This document shows positions 10,579 to 21,514 of a stretch of 64,000 nt of DNA, piece after piece. The notes under the pieces are model-generated. The model was not told where the DNA came from. It did not search any database and saw only the letters and a list, made by a program, of their open reading frames with translations. Source of the stretch: Limonium bicolor (taxonomy: Eukaryota > Streptophyta > Magnoliopsida > Caryophyllales > Plumbaginaceae); contig CM041776.1 in assembly GCA_023374045.1 (NCBI GenBank), forward strand, positions 350,795,636-350,859,635, given 5' to 3'. Made by a program: the position numbers and the translations under genes. Numbering within the stretch: position 1 is the stretch's first letter; each line of letters opens with the position of its first letter.

Positions 10579-12559
10579 TGAGAAATTGTCTTGTAAATGA
10601 GTTTTGAATGGCTAAATGTCCATCATTACTCTTTAATTAACATGTGTACTATATAGTATCACATTTGGAAGTCTATATCAATGGGAAATCAAAATTTTCA
10701 CATCTATGTGCCTTGTTTTAGTGAATAGTAACTTTTATAAGCTAGTTTGTAACATATGTTGTTATAAGTAATTAAATTGGTCAACAAAGACTATTATACC
10801 CTTATAATTATATGGGGGCCGGTTTTTCAAGGTGTGAGTCACCAACTTGTAAAAGAAATCAAATAAGGAAAGTAAAACTTATAAAGTAAAGTACTTTTTT
10901 GCTTTATACATAAATATCTAAACAAAAGCAAACTTACCTTCATTCTCTCTTTCCTTCTTGTATTCACACGGTTTCTTCCATCCTCTCCCAAGCTCCATTT
11001 ACGATTTGCTATGGCAACCTCTCTTCTCCATCTTCATTTCCTTGCCAATCCAACTCCATGCTCCAAATCAAATTCTAAGACCATATTTGTCTTAGTTAGA
11101 CCAAGCTCTACACTTCTATCTTTTCAAATCTTCAAGAACTCAATTTTGGTGCCATGGAGATTCACCATTGAAGGAGCTTGAGCTCACCTTTTCACATATT
11201 ATTGTTCTCCTTTGCTTCAAGGTAAGGAAACTCAAAGAAAATCCATGTTTCCTCCATGTTTATATGATGTCTGAAAATTCACCTCACAATGGTGTTTTCA
11301 CCTTGCTTGTTTTAGCTTCATTTGAATCTTCCAAGGGCTAGGAGGAGTCCTCTCTTGATACTCATTCAAGCTCTCTTTCCATTCAAAGGTAAAACAATTA
11401 CCTTAATGTGTTAAAACAATATATGTAACTAGGGTTTACAATGAGATGAAGCATAATGCTTGAATACTCATTCTATTATGTGTACATTGTTTAGAAGTTG
11501 ACAAACAACCAAACACCCTACCGGTTTTACAAGGAAACAAGAAAGAAGTTTGTGAGGAAAAAGAGGTAAACAAACTATCTCAATGTAGTTTAAATGCCTT
11601 AGGAGAATGAGCTTGATTTGCTTAATAAAATACCTAATGAGCCAATGGTGAATGACCTAGAGAAATGCTCTCAAGGAGTTTATTAAGGGCATATGTATTG
11701 TTGGGTGTATTTACAGGTCAAAGGCATTACTTATGTGGGAAATTCAGTGTTTAAGGTTTATGCAATTTAAGGGCCTAAGAGCCATGTTATTTAAGGGCCT
11801 AAGTGCCAAGCAATTTAAGCTTATGCACTATATTGTGATGTAGTGCTAACTGTATGAAGTTTATGTATAAAATGTGTTCGATGGATTTTAGGTGTTCTTG
11901 AATGAAATAAGGTAAAAACCTAAGTGTTTGGATGTGAGTATATACAAAAGAAGCTATGGCCAAATTTGGAAAATGTGTAAGGAGTTCTAAGTGTTTTAAG
12001 TAAGTTTTGGTGAACTAGGAAGTGTTTAAGGTGAACAAATGTTTATTAAGGAAGAAAACATGTTTTTAAGGTGTTCTAAAGTGCTACAAGGACTTTGGTA
12101 TTGTTTTGGAAGTTCTAGGAATTCAATGAGTGTTTTAGGATGTAATAAAGTCTTGGAGAAGTTTGTTTAAGGTTTAGGTAATGTTGATGAATAAGAAGGG
12201 AATGATGTTTAGGTAAGGGTTTTGAGTAAGGAATTTTAAGAAGTTATGAAAAGGAGATTTAGTTAGTAAGAAAAGAAGTTGAGAGATGATGTTAAGGTGT
12301 AGAGGAAACACCTTGGTGTAGTGGTCATTATTGGTGAACTACCACTTAGAAATCTTAAGGAGAAAACATCCCAAGTGCTAGGAATTTTGTAAGAAATTTG
12401 TGAATGATAAGATGGTTTTGGTGAGTGATTTAAAGAGTTTAGCACATGGCTAAAGGTGTGTTTGATGGCCAAATGATGTTAGGAAACATTATGAGGCTTT
12501 AGGAGAAGTTTGGTGAAATTGGTTAAGTGCTTAAAGGCTTAGAAAATGAGTGTTTTGCC

Positions 12560-12815
12560 TTGTCCGAACATCCGTCCGGACATGGACGTTCGGACAGGCC
12601 TGTTGCGTAAAAATTTTCAGAGTCTCGACTTGTGTCCGACCTTGGGAAGTCCGGACACAAGTTCGGACGTACCTGCTTCTTCATTTAAATTTTCCTCGAC
12701 CCATGTCCGAACTTCCGAAGTCCGGACACAAGTTCGGACAGGCGTCTGTATTCAGTTTTGAGTCTCGACTTGTGTCCGAACTTGGGAAGTCCGGACACAA
12801 GTTCGGACAGGCCAC
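12560..12815 (+). repeat. Palindrome array of the A LTR (TGTCCGAAC...GTTCGGACA)
   Basis: Four units: 12560-12597 has tgtccgaac and gttcggaca flanking an inner gtccggac. Three later units of about 70 bp each carry cttgtgtccga...gtccggacacaagttcgga. Matching arrays lie in B at 18768-19022 and 27990-28242. Confidence 0.85.
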
Positions 12816-14725
12816 TGTATGGTCCAAAAACTTTGTTTTAAGGTGGGAAAAGTTGCCTAAAAATGGTGATTACTAAGTAATGATGTTATAAGAATGTTAA
12901 GGACATGTTAAGTGAGTTATAATGACAATTTAGTGGGGGAAAGGTTGTATTAAAATGTAAAAGTAAAACAAGTTAAAAAGTGAAGTTATGTAACTAAGTT
13001 AACGGGGAAAAGTTATAAGCATTAGACTTTAAACAGTCATGTTACCCCGATGTTAATAATACATGTAATGTTGTCAGTTGTTCGAGAATTGCTCAAGGAA
13101 CATAAGTGGACATGGTAAAGTGGACTCCGGTGACAGGTATGGTTTTCTTGCAACCTGTGTCCTACCGGATTACACCGGCTTGTATGCCAATGTGTTTTTC
13201 TGTGTGTTTGCCACGTTATAAGATAAATCATGAAACGAGTTAAGTCGTTATTGTTGTTGTATGTTTACGTGCCGATACCGGTAACCTCGAATGCGCTTGA
13301 AGGGCTAGTTAACCACTATTAGGTAAACGTAAGAGAACGGTATCCGGTGATAACGTTTCCGACCTAAGGAACGTTCTAACCACGACTATGCGTGAGTTAG
13401 TTATGTGATGTTTGTGTGTGATGTTTGTGTGTGAAGGTATGACTCTCTCTTCCCTTGTGTGTGTCTAACAAGACTTAACCCAATATGGTGATTGTTTAAC
13501 TAATTTCAATGATGAACTTCTGACAAGTGCTAACGGGGAAAGTGAGGAGTCCGGTCTGTTCCGGCCACGCGTGTGAGTATGGGGGTCGTTGTCATATCAG
13601 GTTCGATCCTCTCCGTATGTTATGGTTGTTTTCCAATTTGGTTTCCAACCTTCCCCTTAGCTTAACCAAGGCTATTACTGACTCACGTCGGGCCACAGGG
13701 GCATACTATGTTATGTTTGTTCGGTGTACTTGGATCACTATATCCGAGACACCTTGTGCTAAGTTATCCGTCCATTTAACGAGACGGTAGCGAGTTATGT
13801 AACGAGCTTATCATGAGACTGGCAACATTCTCTAGGCTCACCAGTGTATTAACAATGTTTGGGTCGGTTCCTAAGAGAACCATTCCCGTTATGCTATGTG
13901 ATGTTGTTGTAATGCAATTTCTATTGCGATGATTATTATGTGCACGTTGAAACGTGAAAGAGTTGTTATGTGTTGTTATGTGATGAATGTTTATGTTGTA
14001 AAATGTGGAGTATGTGGATCATGGAAATGAATCCCAGTTTATGATAAGAGGCGTTTAAGGATAACCCGATTAATGGGTAGTTGTCGTCTATTAAGGAAGT
14101 AGCTCCATTAGAGGAGAAACACTCTAGGGACAATGAATACCATGAGTGACTTAGCAAGTAAGGATGTACTATCTGTTTGTTGAGCCCATTGGGCCGAAAT
14201 GTTATGTGTTGTGTGTTTATAGTTACATGCATGATTTAAATATAATCAACCGCATGCTAAGATGACAATTAGTTGTGCGTGGCCCGGTAGCATGTGGGCT
14301 GCGGGATTACCATACCAGCAAAGGTGCTGAGCCCCTTGGGGGCCACCCTTTCTCTTCTTTTCTTTTCAGGTACAGAGAGCTGGAAGCCGTTCGAGAGTAG
14401 GACGGGGTAGTCATTGTACATGGGTAATCATTTAAATTGTATATCTACTGTAGGTGTAGTAAGACCAAGATTGTTATCGGCATTAGTTTGTGAATACTCG
14501 GCACAGTTGGAAGATATGTGTATGTTTTGTTGTTAATGGAAAGGGATAATGATGTGTAGTTGCTCGGGAATCTAGTCCATCAGACCGGTACAATGTTTAT
14601 GTAATAGCCTTGTTATCCACGTGGGTGGTTAACGGCGTGTAACACCAACGAGTTAAGTTATGTGAAGTAGTATATTTTCCGCTGCAGAATGTTGTTATGT
14701 GTATGTTGTTGGATGGGGTGTTACA

Positions 14726-14965
14726 CTCTGGAAGGAGAAGAAGGTGCAGGATGATCGACCATCGGAGTATCCGCCGTCGTGGTAGGAGCAGATGTCGGTG
14801 TAGGATCATTGACAGTATCCGTCGTGGTAGGAGCAGACGTCGGTCTAGCAGTAGGTGCCGGTGTAGGAGATGCGGCCACTATCGATGTATCCGCCGTCGC
14901 GGTAGGAGTAGACACCGGTGTACGAGTAGTAGGTGTCGGTGTAGGAGCATGCACCTGCCCTAATA
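14726..14965 (-). repeat. Degenerate repeat encoding the Thr/Pro-rich tail of tnp1
   Basis: Recurring gtaggagcagacgtcggtgt-type units of variable length encode PTPTPTT/TSAPTTTADT-like residues. The low-complexity C-terminus is probably a disordered tail. Confidence 0.6.
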
Positions 14966-16238
14966 CTAAAGCCTCAAGTCTTCGCAGGTGCTCCTCGTAG
15001 GCTTGACGCTCCTCAGCGTGGCGTCTTTCCGACTCAGCGTGACGTCTTTCCGACTCCTCCAACCGGTCATGCACCCGTTCATCCACCATTCTCTCTATCA
15101 TTTCAGCCTGTGGTACTCTCGATCGAGTCGTAGGAAACACGTCTTTTTGCCGAACTTCCCCTCCAAGCCCCCGCACTCGCCCTGGATGATCCTTTTGCCC
15201 AAGGGCCTTATTCAGTGGATCATCCAGAGACGGAGGGGCCGGAACCATCTCCCATCGCTCTGTAGAGCCAGACTATTTTAAATTAACAAAAATATTAGAA
15301 ATGAACTTACTAATTAGTAAACAACAACTTTTAAATATATATATACTTACAATCTTGGATGCCAACTCAGCAGTCTCGCTCTGCGGGAACACATATACTC
15401 CATCGTCATTTTTCTTCATGCGACCCAGCATAAATGTTTGCACCCTACTTGCATCGTCAACATCATCAATAACTGACTGAGTGCCGTCTTCATTAGTTTT
15501 CGTCAGTAAGCCCTCGCTCTTCCACTTCTCTAACAACCCCGTGTATCCAGCTCGCCCCATGAAGTGCTTGTAGACATTCTTCGCCCGGTTACGTCTCGCT
15601 TGTTCTTGTTTCATCTTTACAAAATTTGTATATTTGTAAGTTATACATAATAAAAAAAATATTTGTTAAATTTTATTCCTTAAATAATTAAGAAAGAATA
15701 ATTGTAAAATTACCTTAAACTCGTCAGTCTGGCGATGATCGTAGAATATCTTCCACTCCTCCTCCGTGATCATACCATCATACACTACCCACGGCGGTGA
15801 CCTCTTGGAGCCCGGTTTGGTAATCCAGCCATCTACCAACCGATGCTTGAACTGTCGCAGTGATGTCGCTAGAAGTGATTCAATCTTCGTCCGAAGTTCA
15901 TCCGCGACTTTGTACTTCTTCTGCACCATCTACCAGATGATGTCTTTGTCCGCCTTTTCTTGATCTTTCCAATCCTTATTAATCGAGCAATGGGATTTTA
16001 CCATCAATCCCAAGTAGGAAGCAAACTTTTGCTTTGACCCACCACGATGTCGAAGGTACTTGTCCCAGATCAAATCGATGGGAGAATCTTTCTTCTCCTT
16101 CAACCCACGGGTCGGTCCACGTCCCTTCCGAGGGTTCTGCGAAGTAGATGCAGCTGGTGGTTCTTCAGTAGGGACGTCATCGTCAATATCATCCAACCCC
16201 AACAGTAAGTCCTCTTCGACTCTATCGTCAGGATCCAT
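14726..16238 (-). pseudogene. tnp1 / TNPA-like CACTA accessory protein gene, truncated
   Basis: Plant transposase Ptta/En/Spm type (Transposase_24-like); such proteins bind subterminal repeats and assist excision. ATG at 16238 follows a tttttcag acceptor-like site. Exons are 16238-15714, 15614-15351 and 15272-14726, separated by GT-AG introns 15713-15615 and 15350-15273; both junctions keep the frame. Motifs include LRHRGGSKQKFASYLG, WKIFYDHRQTDEFK, and RAKNVYKHFMGRAGY in exon 2. The C-terminus has a charged coiled coil (ERMVDERVHDRLEESERRH) and a Thr/Pro/Ala-rich repeat tail. A TAG at 15932-15930 breaks exon 1 after ...KDIIW, and LTR A cuts the end, supplying a stop from ttaca. Strong family match; not functional as it stands. 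Confidence 0.85.
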
Positions 16239-16331
16239 AATCTGAAAAATAATCAACAATTAACAAGGTTAATACGAACATCTACTGAATCAAATATTGA
16301 AACATGACAAAAATGAAATAATATAATATTG

Positions 16332-16861
16332 TCAACCAAACTTACAAAATAACATTTCATCGTTCAATCCACAATCCTTCATTGTGATCGGACATTCGAT
16401 ATTCAAATTAGTTACATTATCTACCTCCATCAGCAACCGAATAGGTACATCTGTTTCATCTTCACAGTCGTATTCATCCTCATCAACAATATTATCAATC
16501 CCAACTATCGATCTTTTACTCTGCATTACAATAGACCATCTGGGATTAGACTGATCACGACAGTAGAATACTTGTTTTTCCTTTGACGCAACAATAAAGG
16601 GTTCATCAGTAGGAGCCGCTGTCGTTAAATCAACTAGCTTCATACCATGATCCTCCTCACGATATCCCTGTTTGTTGTCCACCCATTTGCAACGAAATAC
16701 GCAAGTTTCATAACTAGTGTAATTCAAGACCAAAATATCCTCAATAACACCATAATATTCGTTCTTCAGTGTATTACGACTTGTTCCTGTGAAAATGTCT
16801 TGTGAAGCGATAAGATGCACACCACTGTTCTGGTTTGTCGATTTACAATCTTGACGTGCAG
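16332..16861 (-). pseudogene. tnp2 (TNPD-like CACTA transposase), 3' fragment with DUF4216-like domain
   Basis: C-terminal part of the CACTA transposase. From the B junction it reads in frame through NQNSGVHL, NEYYGVIEDILVLNY, CVFRCKWVD and KEKQVFYCRDQ, the pattern of the DUF4216 region at the end of plant tnp2 proteins, then an acidic tail and a stop near 16332. The N-terminal part is at 30407-31454. The central catalytic region that should lie between is in neither fragment, so sequence was lost as well as interrupted. The tnp1 ATG lies about 90 bp downstream, the usual tnp2-tnp1 order. Confidence 0.85.
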
Positions 16862-19800
16862 TGTAACACCCCATCCAACAACATACACATAACAACCTTC
16901 TGCAGCGGAAAGTATACTACTTCACATAACTTAACTCGTTGGTGTTACACGTCGTTAACCACCCACGTGGCTAACAAGGCTATTACATTAACATTGTACC
17001 GGTCTGATGGACTAGATTCCCGAGCGACTACACATTATTATCCCTTTCCATTTACAACAAACATACACATACCTTCCAACTGTACCGAGTATTTACAAAC
17101 TGATGCCGATACAATTTCGGTCTTACTACACCTACTGCATATATACAACTGAATGATTACCCATGTACAACGACTACCCCGTCCTACTCTCGAACGGCTT
17201 CCAGCTCTCTATACCTGAAATAGGAAAAGAAGAAAAAGGGTGGCCCCCAAGGGGCTCAGCACCTTTGCTGGTATGGTAATCCCGCAGCCCACATGCTACC
17301 GGGCCACGCACAACTAATTGTCGTCTTAGCATGCGGTTGATATATTTAAATCATGCATGTAACTGTAAACACACACATAACATTTCGCCTCAATGGGCTC
17401 AACAAACGGATAATACATCCTTACTTGATAAGTCACTCATGGTATTCATTATCCCTAGAGTGTTCCTCCTCTAATGGAGCTACTTCCTTATTAGACGACA
17501 ACTACCCAATAATCGGGTTATCCTCAAACGCCTCTTATCACAAACTTGGATTCATTTCCATGATCCACACACTCCATATTTTATAACATATAATATTCCT
17601 CATATAACAAAACATAACAGCACCCTTCACGTTTCCACGTGCACATGGTAACATCGCAACAGGAATTGCTTTACAACAACATCACATAACATAACGGGAA
17701 CGGTCCTCTTAGGAACTGACCCAAACATAGTTAATTCACTAGTGAGCCTAGAGAATGGTGTCACCCTCATGGTAAGCTCGTTATACAACAACAACAACAC
17801 TCATTACCGTCCTATAGTCGGACGAGTACTTAAGTTAGATGGTTCGGGTTTGGAGGCCCGAACACACCACACAAACACATGTTCCCCCTAAACCGATCTT
17901 AAGTCAGAATAGCTAAGCTTTGGAATAAGCTAATGGGATCATAACCCGTGAAGGAAACAACCATAACAAAGAGAAGGTAAGACTAAGAAGGATACCCTCT
18001 CCCAAACAACGCGCGACCGGCCAAACCGGATTCCTCACCACTGTTAGTACATACTTACTTTTAGATATTAGTTAGGACACCATTATGGAGTCTACCACTT
18101 CTACACACCTTACAATATTACAACTGGGTTAAACACACAAGGGAGATCCCTACATTCACATACACAAACATCACATAATCAACTCACGCATAGCCGTGGT
18201 TAGAACGTCCCATGGTTCGGGTCGTTTAATCCGAATACTGAACTCTCATGTGATCCTAGACTCAGTTAACTAAGGTTAACACTTCCTGGGTTAAACGGTA
18301 TCGGAGTTGAACACGCCACATAAATAAATTACTGTAAACTCATTACATGTTTTATCTTACAACGTGGCAAACATACAGAAAACACATTGGCAAACAAGCC
18401 GGTGTAATCCGGAAGGACACAGGTTGCAAGAAAACCATACCTGTCACCGGAGTCCACTCTATCATGTCCATTTACGTTCCTCGAACAATTCTCGAACAAC
18501 TGGTAACATTCAAGTTGTTTTCATTAACATTGGGGGTAACATGTTTGTGTAATATCGAATAACCATGATTAACCCCATAAATTAATTAAATAACTTCACA
18601 TTTATCTTCTTTTACTTTCACATTGTAGCACAACTTTTCACCCACTCAATCATCATTATAACTCACTTAACATGTCCTTAACAACCTCATGACATCATTA
18701 ACCATCAATCCCCATCATTACACATCATTTCCATACCTTAAACACCCTCTTTGGTCAAAACAGCACCTTGTCCGAACTTGTGTCCAGACTTCTCAAGTTC
18801 GGACACCGTTTGAGACTCTAAGGGTGCAAACTGGTGAATGTCCGAACTTGCGTCCGGACTTCCCAAGTTCGGACGCCTTTCGAAGCCAAACCAGAGAATA
18901 AAATAGGTGTGTCCGAACTTCCCATATTCGGACGGTAGTTCGGACATCAGTCGAAGATCAAAAACCTACACGTACACAGAGCACGTCCGAACGTCCAAGT
19001 TCGGACGGTAGTTCGGACGGGCCAGAACTTCACTTTCCAAGTCTTGTTTCACCTCTTATCTTCATCCATTGATTACCCAAGCTTCATACATGAACTTAGG
19101 CATATTCTAATACTAAAATATCACTTTGATTCACCTTAAAACATTATCCAACTTGTTACTCAATCTTCTTATCAAATCTCTTAACACTTGTAACATTTCC
19201 TTTTGGTTTTCCAAGTGGTGTTTCACCTTAAATGACCACTACACTAAAATGCTTCCTCACCTTCATAACATCATCTCCCAAGCATCTCCTCTTACTAACC
19301 AAATCCTCTTTTCACAACTTCTTGAATTCCTTTCTCAAAACCTTATTCAAACATCATTCCCTCCTTATGCAACAACATTGCCTAAACCTTAAACAAACTT
19401 CTCCAAGACTTAATACATCCTAAGAACACCCAATGGATTTATAAATTTCCAAGATAATGCCTAAATCCTTGTAGCACTCTAGAACACCTTAATGCATGTT
19501 TTCTTCCTTAGTGAAACATTTACTCATTCCTAACAATTCCTAGTTCACCAAAATTCATTTAAGCACTTAAAACTCCTTATACATTTTACAAATGTTGCCA
19601 TGGGTTCTCTTAGCACATCATCATTCCAAAGCTCATAGTTTTCACCATTAAACAATCAAGAACACCTAAATCCATCAAGAACACCATCACACACAAGACT
19701 TCACCAAATTTACACTACATCACAATACAGTGCACAATTTAAATTGCTTGGCACTTAGGCCCTTAAATAACATGGCTCTTAGGCCCTTAAATTGCATAAA

Positions 19801-21204
19801 CCATAAACACTGAATTTCCCACATAAATAATGCCTTTGACCTGCAAATGCAATCAACATTACATATGTCCTTTTACTAGTCTCCTTGAGAACTTTTCACC
19901 TAGTCCTTTACCATTAGCTCCTTAGGTAGTTTTAACAAGCATTATAAGCTCATTTCTCCTAAGGCATTAAACCACATTGAGATAGTATATTTACCTCTTT
20001 TCCACACAAACTTCTTTCTTGTTTCCTTATAAAACCGGTAAGGTATTTGATTCCTTGTCAACTACTACACAATATACAAACATTGAAATGAGTATACAAG
20101 CTTTAAGCTTCATCTCATTGTAAACCCTAGGTTTACATTGTTTCAAAAAATTAATGTAGTTGTTTTACCTTGATCTTTGAAGAGAGTTTGAATACCTATG
20201 AGAGAGGACTCCACCTAGTCCATGAAAGGTTGGAATGAAGCTAGAACAAAGTCACACCAAGAGCACCATTAATGTGCAATTTCGGTCAAGGCAAAACATG
20301 AAGGAAACTTGATTTTTCTTTGAGATTCCTTACCTAGAAGCAAAGGAGAGTAATAATATGTAGAAACACAAGCTCAAGCTCCATCAATGGTGGAACTCCA
20401 TGGCACCGAAATGGTGGTCTTGGAATTTTGAGAAGATAGGAATGAAGAGCTTGATGAGAGGAAGAGAATGGTGGTGTTTGTTTTTGATTTGGTTAAGTGA
20501 GCTAGGTTTTACAAGTGGTCAAAGATGGAGTCTTGGTGGTACCATTGCAAATCGTAGAAGAGCAGCGAAGAAGAGGTTGAAGAAGAATGGAACCGTGTGA
20601 AATGAGAAAGAAATGAGAGAATGAAGATAAACTTTGCTTTTTGAAGATATTTGTTCTTATAAAGCAAATAGTACATTAATTAGTCATTCTTTCTTTCTTA
20701 GTAAATTAACAAGAGAGTGGTGAGTCACACACTTAAGAAAACCGACCCCCTTTATTACATAAGGGTACTTTAGTCTTTATTTGTCAATTTAATTACTTAT
20801 GATAACATATGTTACAAACTAGCTTATAAAAATCACTATTCACAAAAACAAAGCACATAGAAGTGAAATTTTTGATTTCCTATTGATATAGACATCCAAA
20901 TGTGATACTATATAGTACACATATATATTTAAGAGTAATGATGGACATTTAGCCACTCAAAACTCATTTACAAGACAATTTTTCAAAAATGTGCTTTAAG
21001 ACTCTTAAAGCACTTTTTGTGTCTTAACTTGTTTCAAGCTTGGTTTTCTTTGGTAATTGGTTTAATATGTTCATTAACATATTTATAAGGTATAGGTATG
21101 ACCATTAGGTCTTATACAAATTTATCCCAAGCTTAGAGCACATTTTAGCCCTCAGATACCATATTTAAACATTTAAACAACATACCAAGATTTGGGGTAT
21201 TTCG
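16862..21204 (-). repeat. 3' LTR of B
   Basis: About 4.3 kb, matching 26116-30407. Its end (tgtaacacccc on +) is at 16862 and its start abuts the inverted polypurine tract at 21205-21220. G-box CACGTG at 16964-16969. Small frames such as 20400-20600 lie antisense to the element and are not supported as genes. Confidence 0.9.
18768..19022 (-). repeat. Palindrome array in B 3' LTR
   Basis: Four units with gtccgaacttg...caagttcggac-type arms (near 18770, 18838, 18909, 18983), equivalent to 12560-12815 in A. Unit 3 has cttcccatattcgg, so spacers differ while the TCCG/CGGA arms persist. Confidence 0.85.
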
Positions 21205-21220
21205 ATCTACCCCCCTTAAA
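21205..21220 (-). other. Polypurine tract of B
   Basis: On the minus strand tttaaggggggtagat precedes the LTR start CGAAATACCCC (TG in A, CG here). Equivalent to 6141-6156 in A. Confidence 0.8.
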
Positions 21221-21320
21221 AGAACTTCATCCTCGAAGTTCACATTTCCTCGCATCATTGGATTAGAATACGGGAATTACTTTCGAAATTAACTTCCATT
21301 ACAACCACCCTTTACATCCA

Positions 21321-21514
21321 ACCTCGGACTTAACGGTCCAGGCAAAATCCACATCCATACATAACCACCTCGTAACATACTTACATGATTACCTCGGACT
21401 CAATGGTCCGAGTACCTTAGCAGTATTGTACTTACATAACAACCCTTAGACTCTCAGGTCTGGGTAACATAACACTTTCGGAACCCAACTACATTAGGAC
21501 TCAAGGTCTAAATT
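21321..21514 (-). repeat. Four-unit hairpin array upstream of the B polypurine tract
   Basis: Units at 21321-21343 (cggac/gtcc), 21391-21413 (ctcggact/gtccgag), 21442-21465 (cttagact/ggtctggg) and 21493-21514 (ttaggact/ggtctaa). The paired bases differ between units (GGAC/GTCC versus AGAC/GTCT) but pairing persists. Confidence 0.75.

Larger units (their letters stand above)
1..14725 (+). mobile_element. LARD-type Ty3/gypsy LTR retrotransposon A (left end outside window)
   Basis: The sequence runs from a partial 5' LTR, through a tRNA-Met primer site and about 4.4 kb of interior, to a polypurine tract and a 3' LTR ending in ggggtgttaca at 14725. The 3' LTR is interrupted by element F (6185-10141). 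No gag or pol similarity is visible in any frame of the interior, so this is a large non-autonomous derivative that would need enzymes from a relative. The cttcgagga...ttttaaggggggtag block before the 3' LTR resembles the 3' end of plant chromoviruses (Tekay/Del), which suggests its parent lineage. It is inserted in the 3' end of the CACTA tnp1 gene. Confidence 0.85.
10142..14725 (+). repeat. 3' LTR of A, main part
   Basis: Continues the LTR begun at 6157. Matches the 5' LTR fragment (1-1756) over its last ~1.77 kb and the inverted B LTRs over its whole length. It contains a perfect 15-bp hairpin at 10545-10578, a palindrome array at 12560-12815 and a G-box at 14618-14623. No gene. A possible promoter region is the AT-rich then CT-rich stretch around 10850-11000. 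It ends ggggtgttaca at 14725, abutting tnp1. Confidence 0.9.
14726..16861 (-). mobile_element. CACTA (En/Spm) transposon, left fragment
   Basis: CACTA DNA between LTR elements A and B. It carries the tnp2 3' end and most of tnp1, in the same orientation as the right fragment 30407-34064. The left terminus is not in the window, since A interrupts it at 14725. Confidence 0.85.

Noticed and set aside
16857..16861. tgcag as a TSD for element B
   Set aside because: No matching 5-mer at the right flank (agtac/tactg), so it is not supported.
20400..20600. ORF beginning MAPKWWSWNFEKIG, also at 29617-29823
   Set aside because: Present only because both are copies of the B LTR; antisense to the element, C-terminus frameshifted between copies, and the equivalent A LTR region does not keep it.
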